Positions 53,843 through 64,000 of a stretch of DNA of 64,000 nucleotides are shown here, piece by piece. Origin of the DNA: Datnioides undecimradiatus. Its lineage: Eukaryota > Chordata > Actinopteri > Lobotiformes > Datnioididae. The stretch is taken from NCBI GenBank assembly GCA_008933995.1, contig WARS01000033.1:374501-438500 (forward strand). Direction: 5' to 3'. The notes under the pieces were generated by a model. The model worked only from the letters and a program-made list of their open reading frames with translations. It was not told the origin of the DNA and made no database searches. The position numbers and the translations under genes were made by a program. How positions within the stretch are numbered: the stretch's first letter is position 1; each line of letters starts with the position of its first letter.

Positions 53843-54215
53843 CAGGGGTACCTTGACTTACAAGTTTAATTCGTTCTGTGGTGGAGCTTGTAACTCAAAT
53901 TACTCGTATGTCAAATCAGTTTTCCCCATTGAAATGAATTGAATAACGAATATTGCATAAAAAAACAATACACTAGAATGTACTGCAATAAACTGGTTTT
54001 ATTAAGTATAATGTACAGCATTTACCTTGGAGATCAGACGACTTGAGGATGCTGACGGAGCGTTCACTGTGGTGTTCACTATGCCAACTAGCGGTGGGGT
54101 AGCTGAAGCTGGCTTGTAACCCGAATTTTAGCTCGCAACTCAAAGCAAAAAAATCGTCCAAGAGACAGCTCGTATCTCGAAAAAGTTGGGACGCTCGTAA
54201 GTCAAGGTACTACTG
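53843..54215. mobile_element. 373-bp MITE with 'taccttgacttac' inverted ends
   Basis: Left end caggggtaccttgacttaca and right end, read in reverse, cagtagtaccttgacttacg form a near-perfect terminal inverted repeat. Inner parts repeat 'aactcaaa' and 'ctcgtatgtc/ctcgtatctc' motifs. The termini (CAG...CTG) suggest a non-autonomous hAT-type element; no 8-bp target duplication is visible. Confidence 0.7.
53988..53993 (+). promoter_or_regulatory. Polyadenylation signal AATAAA, mfsd4b (candidate, inside MITE)
   Basis: Canonical hexamer 616 bases after the stop codon, followed by the T-rich ctggttttatta. It lies within the 53843-54215 element, so if used it is transposon-derived. Confidence 0.4.
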
Positions 54216-54815
54216 TAGTTTCATTTTGCACTGCAGCAGTGATTTGATTGGGAGCAGGAGCTGAGTGTGGTGATCATCGTGTGGTTTGAATGAAGTTATT
54301 TTTCTGTTGCACTTTTGTTCAGAGACCTTTTGATTTTGTCATGTCCCGTATTGTGTCATGTGACTGTCACTGTGGTCTGTTTGAATCGTTGGTAACTGAA
54401 TCATACACAGAAGGTTTTAATACATTGACTTTTTATTATATCAATCTCAAACCTCCACCCACAGCAATGTCCATTAAAAACAAACAAAAACACCTCCTTC
54501 ATCATTATTTTTTACATTTATACAAATACACAGGTCCTGTGTACGGCTGTATGGACAACTGAAGACGGGATCGTGACAGGATTTGATGAGTTTTTGTTTT
54601 TTTTGCACTGAAAATTGAAAACGTACACAAAACCATATATGCACAAGGAAACAATAGACTCTTCATGACATAAATTATCAAAATACAGTATTGCAACAGT
54701 CCCAGATTTTTTTTAAAAAAACTGAAATGTTTCCAGTTCCCACACTCTGTAGACAGAGTATTTAGTGTCAAATCTGCCAAAAATGGACATCAATACAATC
54801 AAGGTTGAAAGGAAC

Positions 54816-55431
54816 ATGAAATACATCGTCCTTTATTAGAATGCATAAAAACTGATCTGAGTGCATTCCTGGTCAGAGCTGTCGTTTCATTAATGCTAAT
54901 GCACAGTGAGATTATAGATGGAGCTATACAGGAACTATTTACAGAGAGACTGCAGTTGATATAAAAATGAAAAGTCAATTAGTGGTTTGAATGTAGTTTG
55001 TCTTGAGATTTGAAAGGAAGCTCCTTAAAAACCAATGACTTCAAACTGCTACAGTGCGTCCAAGATGCAGGTCATCCTCGATTGGCCTGCTCTCAGTTCC
55101 GAGACAGGCAGTCTGTTGCTGAGTCAAAGACTTCAGCTTCACTCAGCCCATAGCAGCTAATGGAGATGGCAGCAGACAAGTGCGAGGACAAACACAAGCC
55201 ATATGAAGGGGGGGGGGGCTCCCCACAGGAGGCTCAAACCAGACGGTCTGCACACGCTGAGAAATACTTAATAACAAGTAACTGTTACAAGACAGAATGA
55301 AAACCCAACAGGGTTCAATCAAAGCACCATTTAAACTATTACAACTGAATGGACAATGAAACACTGGGTGTGGGGAGCGGGGGGGCATTTAGCACCAAAT
55401 CAGCAGGGGGCGCTCATGTTCAAGGAGCCAA
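54816..55431 (-). other. rev3l: rev3l 3' UTR (inferred)
   Basis: Minus-strand sequence downstream of the TGA at 55432-55434, to the first AATAAA (54832-54837 on the minus strand). Contains a poly-G/poly-C run near 55207-55218. No coding content. Confidence 0.55.
54832..54837 (-). promoter_or_regulatory. Polyadenylation signal AATAAA (minus strand), rev3l
   Basis: TTTATT on the plus strand, about 0.6 kb past the rev3l stop codon. Another minus-strand AATAAA exists at 54432-54437 and would give a longer 3' UTR. Confidence 0.55.
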
Positions 55432-57210
55432 TCAGAACTGCTCCAGCAGCTGTCGGAGGTAGGGGGCCTTGGAGAGCTGTCTGTTGACCCGGGACAGCTT
55501 ATAAAGGACGGGACAGTCCAGGGACACACAGGGCACCTGCCGCTCTGCACAGCCGCTACAGTTCCTACAGATCTGGACACGCACACACAGAAATATGAGT
55601 CTTGAGGCTGGGTTACACTTGACAGTTTCTTTATTTGCAGTGTAGAAAAGCTGAAAGACAGGCTGAGTGTATGCACTGATCATCTGTGACAGTTTAAACA
55701 TGTCTGAAACCTAAAAACCTGACTTCTCCCCCCTCCTCACCCTGTGTCTCACCTTCAGCAGCTGGTCTTGCTGACTCTCCCACTGTCTCATATCCTGGTA
55801 GAGTGTGACTGCGACTCTTTGGGGCTCTGCGCGGCACCGCGAGCACACACCCAGCTGGGTCAGCTCGTCACACACGGGGCAGTGAAGTGTGGTGAAGTAC
55901 TGGGAAATGGTCCCCTTCCTCCCTACTTCCTCTCCACCGACCGCAGAGGAGCAGGACGCCTTCTGGATCTGAGCACAGAGACACAGGAAAGATACATGAA
56001 TGTGTCACACAACATTCTCAGGATTATGTAGCAGAAGATGTCTGCAGCCTCATGACTGAGGAGCTGGATTCAGCTGGGAAATAGCTGCGTCGCTCAGCAG
56101 TGTGATGTGCGCTCTCAGCTCTGCCAGCAGGTGGCAGCTGTGCTCTGTGAGAGCAGCATCTGACTTCAGTGTTGACAAAGACTGAGGCAGCGCTGCACTT
56201 TGATGAGTCTCACTGGATCCTCAGCAAGAAGCAGGAGACACATTCTCTGCCCAGCCTTTGTTCTGTCTCCACTAAATTCACAGAAAGAAGAGGTGCTTCT
56301 CAAAGTCTGCTTTTATTGTGACAGGAAGGGAAGCAACAGCCCAGCCTATGTCTCTGCAGGGTTCAACACTCAGCCTCACATTCATTCTCCATTCAGATTT
56401 TATTTCTCTTTTGCTGCTTTTATATTGGAGGTTTTCATGTGGACTATAATCACCACTCCAGCTCCGCCTCTGTATCGCAGAGGTAAGATGAACATCCTGC
56501 TTGTTTCCTGACATGGAAGTGAAACTGGTCTCCAGCTCACCCTGGGGAGCTCCTGGTACCAGCTGAACACGTCCACTCCTATCAGCTGGAACATGCGCGC
56601 CAGTGGCGGCAGGATCTGCTTGGTGATGTAGTAGGTGGCGTTGAGGCGGAGGCCGGGGTCCTGCAGCACCTCCATAGGTCGACGCACCAGCTGGATGAGG
56701 GGCACACCGGGCATCCCGTACACGACCATGTAGGGTACCCGCTCGCCCACACGCGGCTCCAGACGACGGTCGTACGCCATCATCCGCCTGAGACCAAAGA
56801 AAACACAAAGACCGTGACAAACCTGATCAGAAGTGTGGAATGTGACCTGCCCTCTGACTCAGCTCTGACGCTGTCAACTGTTGGAACAATATCAGATAAA
56901 ACATAAACACACAGTTAATTATTTTGAAAATCAAACATCTCAGGACCAATTCAGCAACACTGAGAATCCACCCAGTTGATAATACATGGTAAACTGTAGC
57001 AGTGCTCATGAATGAGGCGGAATATTTCTCTCCCAAATCGGATTTTTTTCCACCCATTAAGAGCTGGGTTGCCTAGCAACAGACTCAGGTACTGTACATG
57101 CAGGCTAGTGCAGCCAGACAATGAGCACTGTGGGGTAGGAGTAATTGGATTCACACTGACTACTGTAACTGTTGAAAGCAAGCTCTTTCTCACTCTCCTG
57201 CTCTCTGCTG

Positions 57211-57254
<44 letters not shown>

Positions 57255-58187
57255 AACAAGCACACATTTATTCAAGTGAAAATAAAGACTTCCCTCTGTC
57301 TTTCAGTGTGCTGTTTCTCTGCTTGTGCTGTTTCTGCAAATGCCCACTGACAGTGTGCTGTGACACACGAGAACATGCACACACAGACACACACATACAC
57401 ACCTGGTGAGCTCCAAGGCAGGCACGCAGGCTCCGGGCCGGTACGAGCCACTGCCTCGGTACTCCTTGGCGAAGGTCAAGTCCTGCATGCTGGCCCGGCC
57501 GTCCAGAACCTTCACACACTGACGCTGCACGAACTGCTTCACCTGGCTGATGTCCCGAGTCTCAAACAGCAGCTTGATGGAACGCTCCAGAATCTGGAGA
57601 GGACAGAAGAACAGATGACATGACAGAGAGAAAGAGATGAAGAGGCTGGGATAACACAGGATTCATATGAAATATAACCAAAGCATAAACACAGGAGTGC
57701 CTCGCTGTTCAGTGTCATGACCTTTAAATATGATTGGGTGACTCAGCCTAAATGGCAGCGTTAGTGTGTAGACAGAACCAGCCATGTCTCTGAGCAGGCA
57801 GAGCCCTTTCCCCCCTGACTGACACGTGTGAGGTGGCCTGAGTAAATGAGAGCGGGAAGAACGCTGGCGTGGCTGTGATTGGTGTAGAGTGCAGTGAAAC
57901 AGTAGGGGAGGAGGCGGGTCGGTTTGCCTGTTACCTTGGAAACAGCAGGGCAGCTGTCACGGCGCACCGTCTCAATCCCTTTGGCATCAAACACAGGCTC
58001 CTTTTGGTCAAGGCTCTCGTACATGTAGCCCACATAGCGCTTCTTTGTCTGCAGCACGCAGGGCAGGTACACCTGAGGGCACGTACGTGCACGCACACAC
58101 ACACACACACAGACACACAGATCAATAATTACCTCTAAATGTGTGGATAAAGTAAGAATTGGCACAGACTGACACAAATCCAAATCA

Positions 58188-58232
<45 letters not shown>

Positions 58233-61200
58233 CTTCTCAAACTTGAGCTTGACTGGTTTGGGGTTGGTTGCTGTCACTGCCTCAGCGATCTCGTGGCCGA
58301 TCTTGAAGGCCTGCTCTTTGGTGGCTCCCTTCAGCAGAACAAACATGCTGCACAACAGACACAGACAGAGTGGGTGCTGACCCTGAACTCCCACGTCACT
58401 CTGCGCTCCCACCCACCTGCCCCTCACCACTGTCATCTCTCTGTTGTTAGCTGTCATATGAATGCATAAAGAATACAGTGAACACAGAGGAGAGAGGTGA
58501 GGCAGCTTCTTGTTCAGAGTCTGTATTTATCAGCTCTCTTTGATCACACTGTAAGACAAACGCCCACAGCGCTGAGCCTGAATGCATCCTTTTAATGTGT
58601 AATGACTGAGGGAGTGGAGCCTGGAGGTAGGACCAAATATGACTTACTTTGAGAATATCTGGACCGACGTCCCACTGAGACGCTTTATAAAAACCGTCCC
58701 AGGTCTCCTTTTGTTTCGCTGCTCATGTTCTTCAGTGCAAATGGGACGAAGAGTTGATTCCTGCAGTTTTAAACTCCTAACACTACAGGAAGCAGTGACT
58801 GCCAGTGAATGACTGCTTTTAAACTCCAGTGGCTGCAGCCTGTTAGATCCTCAGAATTAATGAGAGGCTTTGAGCTGCATGTCATCACATTCAAACATGT
58901 CTGTGGATCGTTGAAATGAGCTGGATGAGAAGCAGCACAGGTGCTACGAGCGTCTCTCACATTGTGACTGAATAGTGACACGTGAGCAGAGCTGCTCACT
59001 GTGTGAACAGAGGTGAACAGGAAGCCTCAGTGTGTCGGCTCTGACGTCCTGTCTCACTGCTGCTGCGCTCATGATGGAACAGTGACTTCATGGGTTTCTA
59101 GAGACAGGCTGCCTACCTGTCTGTGTCTCCGTACACAACACGCGCTCCCCATTTCTTGGTGTCATTGACCAGCTTGATGGCTCTCTCCAGGGTCTCTCTG
59201 GCTTTGTGGACGATGCTGTCTCCGACCTGGAAACCACAGGTGTTACGTATGAGATTTGACACCTAGATCAGATCCACATCATCTGACACTCACAAGATTG
59301 AAAAAGGAAACATTCCCCATGAAAATATGTGGACACATCCACTCTGCTGCTCCAATAGAGCCACAGATGGCTTTAAATACGCTGATATTCGGAATTTGCA
59401 AACATAACCAACACAAAGCTGCTGTGCTTGTTCTCCAACAATGCTAAACCTCCTTCCTCCTGCTCTCGGTCACAGTGCAGACAGCTGATAACACCTTTTG
59501 CATGAGCTCACCTCCACACTGGGCATGCGTCCAGAGTAGTTGGCGGCGGTGTAGCCGAAAGTGACGTTGGCGATGAGCTTGAGTCCGAGCTGCCGAGCGT
59601 CCAGCAGCCTCATCAGGGCCTTGTCCTGCTTGTGGGTTTTCATCGACTGCTTCACCATGATGCGCGTGTTGAGGATCTCCTCCAGCATGCTGGGCAGGAC
59701 GCCTTTACGCACCGACGACTGCACAGACACAACAAAGGGGTAAGCGTGTGTACAAACACAGCTGTTCAATCAGAAAACACCTCCTTCACAGAGGACCATG
59801 GTTACATTCAAAAATTAAAGAGCTGATTTATTCTAACTGCAAAAGCAGTGCGCTGTTTAATGTATTCCACATTCTGACACAGCTGTGTACTGCAGATGAA
59901 TGACACCGCATCAGAGTTGTCCACAAATAAAACTAATGATAGTTTCACCAACACCAGGCTGGTTTTTGACAAAATCCACAGAGAAACCTGGTTACCCTCA
60001 GTGCCTTTTAATAACCTCATTACACACCAGTGTTCACTATGCAGTGGCTGTATGTGTGTGTGTGTGTGTGGGTGTGTGGGTGTGTGTGTGTGTTATGTAA
60101 TGAGACTGTGGGACTGGAGCCAGGGAGTGTGCAGCAGCGAGTGAATGAATGAACAGGATGAATGGAGGGAAGTAGAGCATGAAGTGGGCTTTCCATAAAC
60201 GTGCGTGGCTTCACAGCAGCTGATGACCCTCAGTCAACCTGCACCGCTGGAGCACTCGCACAGATGATTCACTCAGGCCAAGTGTTCTCCCAGGACAACG
60301 TTAAGTGCTAGGTGAGATCTCATTGGAGCGGAGGGTCAGAGGGTGACATACCTTGACAAAGGCGATGCCATTGGGCGACACGGTGATGTCATTGCGGAGC
60401 TGGTAGAGGAGCTCGGGGGGAACCCGCAGGGAGGTGCAGCCGAACTTAAACTCATCATTCCTGAAACACAGACACGTGTGAACTTCTCCTTTTTTTGTTC
60501 TTAATTGCTGCTGCTGGCAGTCACTGTGCTGCTGGTAGTCACTGTGCTGCTGTCAGTCACTGTGCTGCTGGTAGTCACTGTGCTGCTGGTAGTCACTGTG
60601 CTGCTGGTAGTCACTGTGCTGCTGGTAGCACTGCTGTAGTCCTCTCTCTCAGGCTGCAGGCTGAAAGCAATGCAACTGCCTCAGCTCGTGCTGGTGTCCA
60701 TGTTCAGGTACATGCAGGGAGTTTATGAAGCAGATGAGCACCTGTGTAACTTGCCACAGAAATGTGTGAGACACTTTGATGCAGTATCGTCACCTCTGGA
60801 TGAGGGCATCTGAGGGGTCTCAATGTAATGACTGGGACAGGATAGAAAACATATTCTGCTACACAGATGTATAGTCCTGTAAATATATTCAGACTAATCT
60901 CTACTTTTACTGGTCCAAGCTAACATCTTCACGACTTGTTCTGTCCAACCAACAGTCCCAAACCCAAAGAGGTTCAGTTACAGACCTATAAACGTGGAAC
61001 GGTAAAGTAAACCCATAATAAACGTGAGGAACAGCAGCTTCACTACTTTGCACTCTCTACTCTGCTGAGGATGACGAGCATGAAGCCACTACCAGTTTTT
61101 TCCTTTTACCTTGGAGAAGTAGACATATGCATGTTGGAAAGCAGTGCTCATGGCTCCTGCTGTTGCTATGCAACTACAGTAATCCTGGGGAAAAAACTGA

Positions 61201-63102
61201 AATAACTTGCAGTGCTGACTGCTCTGAGCTGTGAACAACATGCAGAGCTCTCAGCGTGCCTGTTCAATTAAAAATAATGAGGGAGGGAAGGCAGCGCTGG
61301 AAGGAGACTTCCCATGCAGACATGGAACCTAAGCAAGTCGTAGTACAGGATGGAGGTGTGTGGGCCTGTCATGTCCTTACGTTCCCTGGCTGTCCACGTG
61401 GCCCAGGCAGGTGGAGAAGCAGTAGTTGTACGCGATGACAATGGAGGGGTAGAGCGACTGGAAGTCCAGTACAATCACTGAGTTACTGTAGAAGCGCGAC
61501 TCGGGCTCCATGACCAGAGGAACGCACTGCGGAGCCCTCTGCTGGGCTCGCTGCTGGATGCTGGGAGTCACCGGGATGTAGTTCAATGGCTTGGCCACAC
61601 GAAGCATCATGGACTCGACGCGATACTGTAGAGACAAACAGGATGAATGTTTCAGAAAAGAAATGCACTAATAAACCTCACTAATGAACTGATTTTGTTG
61701 CTTTGGTTAATTTATCTTTGATAGTCAACCCGTTTATACAGCCTGCCCACTTCATTATTCGATTATTCATGCAGCAGCACAGCATAACTCAGCACAGTGT
61801 TCATCTGAGTTATTACAGTTCATCCTGCGCGACCATGATTGTGAAGCACATTTCACGGTCATCCACCTAACAGCTGTTATTTCACTGAAACCCAGGAACA
61901 TCAAACGTCTCTCGTGGTGGCACTAGAGGAAAAGCCAGATCATCACCAGATCCAGTGGGATTAATACCCTGAAAACCAAGAATGAAAGACTTTTCATGGA
62001 AGTATGCTGGGTAGTTGCTGAGATGTTTCAGTCTGGACCTTAAAGGAGAATTGAGTTACTTCTCAATCAAAAACTATCTAATGTTTCTGGGTCATCAGAA
62101 AATCAGCTGGGGGTATAAATCCATGTGTGGAACCACAATAAAGTGTTTATTCATGTTGGGGAATTATGGGTTTATTTAGACCAAAGTAGAGCTGGTGGGT
62201 TGGGTGGAAACAGTGGTGAGACTAAAGAAGGTCTGATGAGTGCCTGCAGAGATCCTTTCCATGATGATGTCAGACAAATGTGAGCGCTTTGAGCAGATGA
62301 TGGATGGTAATGCCCCAGAGGACACTGCAGCCTGGATCCAGGCCTCCTGCTGCAGTGCTCTCACTCAATACTCGACTGATCTCAGAAATGCTGTCCCTAT
62401 TAGTTCTTTGGACACGAAACACTGTCCTCCAGCATAACGATGACAGTAATAACACTGTTTATCTGCTCTTTGGATCCTTTCAAATGTTACATGAGCCAGA
62501 GTCAACACTTGAACACCTGCAACCATGTATTGCTTCAAGCTTACATTGGGTAAACACTGTAACTGGTTGCATGGTTGCTTTGGACCAACCACGGTGCCCA
62601 GAAGTTGCAGTGTGTGTGTGAGTGTACCTGTGAGCCTCGGGTCAGGACGTGATAGAACTGGATCCCGAACACTCTGGCCAGCTCGCTGGTCCTGCCGATG
62701 ACGTCCTGCTGGTGAAGCAGCTGTACGGTGCCGCGCACACGGCTCACATAGTGGTCTACCACCTTCCACCTGACACACGTACACAGTGTGATCATTATTG
62801 ATCTAAGCGTTACACTGTACCTCGCAAAGGGACAGTATAGTATATGACAAACTAAAGACAGCAACAAATGCAAAACACTCAGATAAAAATAGAGAACGTG
62901 CTGTTTTGTTTAAACCTTTTTTTGCTGTGGTTTTAAAAAAACTTTCAAATAATGTGTGTGTGTGTGGCAGGCCTGGCACAAACCTGTAGAGGTCGGTGTT
63001 GTGGTCAAACCAGTCAGACAGCGTGCGGGGGCTGTACAGGGGGAAGCGCTGGTGGAGTACATGGAAGGCCACATTCTCAAAGGTGTAGTTGTTCAATGTC
63101 AC
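55432..63102 (-). CDS. rev3l: DNA polymerase zeta catalytic subunit REV3L, C-terminal catalytic part (gene continues past the right edge)
   Basis: B-family translesion polymerase that extends past DNA damage with REV7 and POLD2/POLD3; nuclear. Twelve exons in transcript order: 63102-62984, 62769-62628, 61625-61381, 60460-60352, 59718-59512, 59226-59117, 58347-58233, 58072-57935, 57593-57403, 56787-56541, 55962-55753 and 55572-55432. All are GT-AG and in frame: 657 aa plus TGA (55432-55434). Motif A is DFQSLYPSIV (exon 3). Motif B is KLIANVTFGYTAANYSGRMP (exon 5). Motif C, YGDTDS, with both metal-binding Asp, is split: YGDTD ends exon 6 and Ser is completed in exon 7. CysA (CPVC...CSRC, exon 11) should bind zinc; CysB (CRNC-GC...CVSLDC, exon 12) should bind the 4Fe-4S cluster that holds the accessory subunits. 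All catalytic residues are intact. The N-terminal and REV7-binding regions are outside the window. Confidence 0.97.
57212..57252. repeat. CA microsatellite in rev3l intron
   Basis: Uninterrupted (CA)20 on the plus strand within intron 56788-57402. Confidence 0.9.
58073..58232 (-). promoter_or_regulatory. rev3l: (AC)m-(GT)n intron of rev3l with complementary repeats at its two ends
   Basis: In transcript sense the 160-nt intron reads GT followed directly by (AC)20 (58230-58191). It ends with (GT)4 and (GT)8 (58119-58095) about 20 nt before the AG, and only a short 'ccctc' stands where a polypyrimidine tract should be. The two ends are complementary and could pair. Such introns are known in fish. 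Confidence 0.75.
58191..58230. repeat. GT microsatellite abutting a rev3l 5' splice site
   Basis: (GT)20 on the plus strand, that is (AC)20 in the rev3l transcript, beginning at the third base of the intron. Confidence 0.95.
60051..60094. repeat. GT microsatellite in rev3l intron
   Basis: Imperfect (GT)n with GGGTGTG interruptions, in intron 59719-60351. Confidence 0.9.
60521..60628. repeat. 18-bp minisatellite, six units, in rev3l intron
   Basis: Unit tcactgtgctgctggtag starts at 60521, 60539, 60557, 60575, 60593 and 60611; unit 2 ends 'tcag' instead of 'gtag'. A partial unit precedes the array. It lies in intron 60461-61380. The unit length is a multiple of three, so it produces a spurious open frame. 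Confidence 0.95.
62244..62274 (-). repeat. Dispersed repeat core, copy 2 (partner at 22036-22066)
   Basis: Reverse complement matches 22036-22066 at 27 of 31 positions. In rev3l intron 61626-62627. Confidence 0.5.
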
Positions 63103-64000
63103 CTGGAGGATCAAGTAAAAACAATCCACCTTAAGGCTGTTTCCTCCAGTTAGCTCCTGCATGACTGTTACACAACACACTATTTGTAAAAGCACCCTGA
63201 CTGTGTGAAACATGGCGCTGGATCTTTGGACAGTGGCTGTTAATGTTTTTTGGCTTATGAACAGAAGTAAGTCCTTGTGACCACTAATCACAGGTCATGG
63301 CTTTGTGTGGACATGGGTTGTAACCAGAGAATGGTGTTTCTCTCTTGGATTGTTTCATTTGGAGGATTTTTAGACACACAGGAAGCTAATTCCAGTATTT
63401 CACAAGAAAACAAACACAGTTCTGTGTAAAATAAATAAATTTTTATTTCCTCATATCCTTCTATTCAATTTTTACCCTCTGAGGTCCCAAATCCCCAGGT
63501 AGGAACCAGTGTTTTAATGGGAAAAGGCCCAAACAAAATATCCCTAAAATTGTTTTTTTCCTAGATCATATCAAGTCTTTTGTAAACTCTTGTATCCCAC
63601 AAGCTGTATTTCTGTTGAGCTGTGATATGCTTACAAATGAATTTAACTACTAGCCGCACATAGCCACTGCAGGCCACTCCTGGGAGCCCGTGACTGAGGA
63701 ATTTCCTGTGTTCTGTATGAGAAAACTAGCTTATTTTGATCAAAAAGGAACGGCACTCACAGTCTCAACTGAAAAAAGGTTGGCAGCAGGCCGACAGCAG
63801 CAGAGAATGCCAACCTACTGAATGGCTATCCACAAAAATACAACTGAGAGACTCCTTGGATACATGGAGGATAAAACTTCTGCTACATGTTGAGTGTTTA
63901 TTTGCCAACATGCAATGCAAAGATTATATTTCACAGCTCATATTCAATAAAAAGCCTAAAAACTGCTCTCTGCAGCAGAGACAAACCTAACAGGTCTGGC
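63103..64000 (-). other. rev3l intron (partial, runs off the right edge)
   Basis: Upstream of the VTLNNYTFENVAFHV exon. No further rev3l exon is seen up to the window end; the 5' splice site is outside. AT-rich, with no recognised element. Confidence 0.7.

Larger units (their letters stand above)
53373..54495 (+). other. mfsd4b: mfsd4b 3' UTR (inferred)
   Basis: Runs from the stop codon to one of two candidate signals: AATAAA at 53988-53993 (inside a MITE) or ATTAAA at 54473-54478. No coding content. It faces the convergent rev3l 3' end. Confidence 0.5.
55573..62983 (-). other. rev3l introns in the window longer than 300 bp
   Basis: Introns 55963-56540, 56788-57402, 58348-59116, 60461-61380 and 61626-62627 exceed 500 bp; 57594-57934, 59227-59511 and 59719-60351 are 285-633 bp. 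They hold microsatellites and the 18-bp minisatellite (listed separately), and a repeat core at 62244-62274. No extra exon is needed for a full catalytic domain. Confidence 0.7.

Noticed and set aside
57761..58240. 159-codon minus-strand open frame rich in Thr/His
   Set aside because: Mostly translated CA/GT microsatellite around a genuine 46-codon rev3l exon (57935-58072).
60495..60728. Repetitive open frame (AAGSHC-type repeats)
   Set aside because: Produced by the 18-bp minisatellite inside a rev3l intron; not coding.

Overview
This is vertebrate nuclear DNA, almost certainly from a teleost fish and probably a spiny-rayed (percomorph) one. The coding exons are short and separated by GT-AG introns. 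Exon translations are close to human proteins, with many introns of only 80-250 bp. The non-coding DNA carries typical teleost material: a decayed Tc1-like transposase, a tRNA-derived SINE, short inverted-repeat MITEs, long CA/GT microsatellites and the 'ttagcttagcataaagactgg' dispersed repeat. Nothing prokaryotic, viral or CRISPR-like is present.

Five protein-coding genes were assembled exon by exon, in frame across every junction. From left to right: the 3' end of amd1 (+, exons 37-884, long 3' UTR to about 3780); complete rpf2 (+, 6358-12866, 10 exons, 308 aa); complete slc16a10 (+, 14525-42005, 6 exons, 500 aa, with a 17-kb first intron); complete mfsd4b (+, 48496-53372, 4 exons, 627 aa); and the 3' catalytic part of rev3l (-, 63102 down to 55432, 12 exons, 657 aa; the gene continues past the right edge). 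From memory, order and orientation match human chromosome 6q21 (AMD1-GTF3C6-RPF2-SLC16A10-MFSD4B-REV3L), except that no GTF3C6 exon is visible between amd1 and rpf2.

The genes do not form a pathway. They are an old syntenic block: polyamine synthesis (amd1), 60S ribosome assembly (rpf2), aromatic amino acid and thyroid hormone transport (slc16a10), a sugar-transporter-like MFS protein (mfsd4b) and translesion DNA synthesis (rev3l). mfsd4b and rev3l are convergent, with stop codons about 2.06 kb apart.

The most interesting non-coding signal is a 160-bp rev3l intron (58073-58232). In the transcript it begins directly with (AC)20 after the GT donor and ends with GT repeats just before the acceptor, with almost no polypyrimidine tract. 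This is the layout of the fish (AC)m-(GT)n introns whose ends are thought to pair and bridge the splice sites. A neighbouring rev3l intron (62770-62983) shows a weaker version. Other points of interest are a MITE carrying a polyadenylation signal downstream of mfsd4b, a uORF whose stop overlaps the rpf2 start, a duplicated splice donor at slc16a10 exon 1, and several interspersed repeat families.
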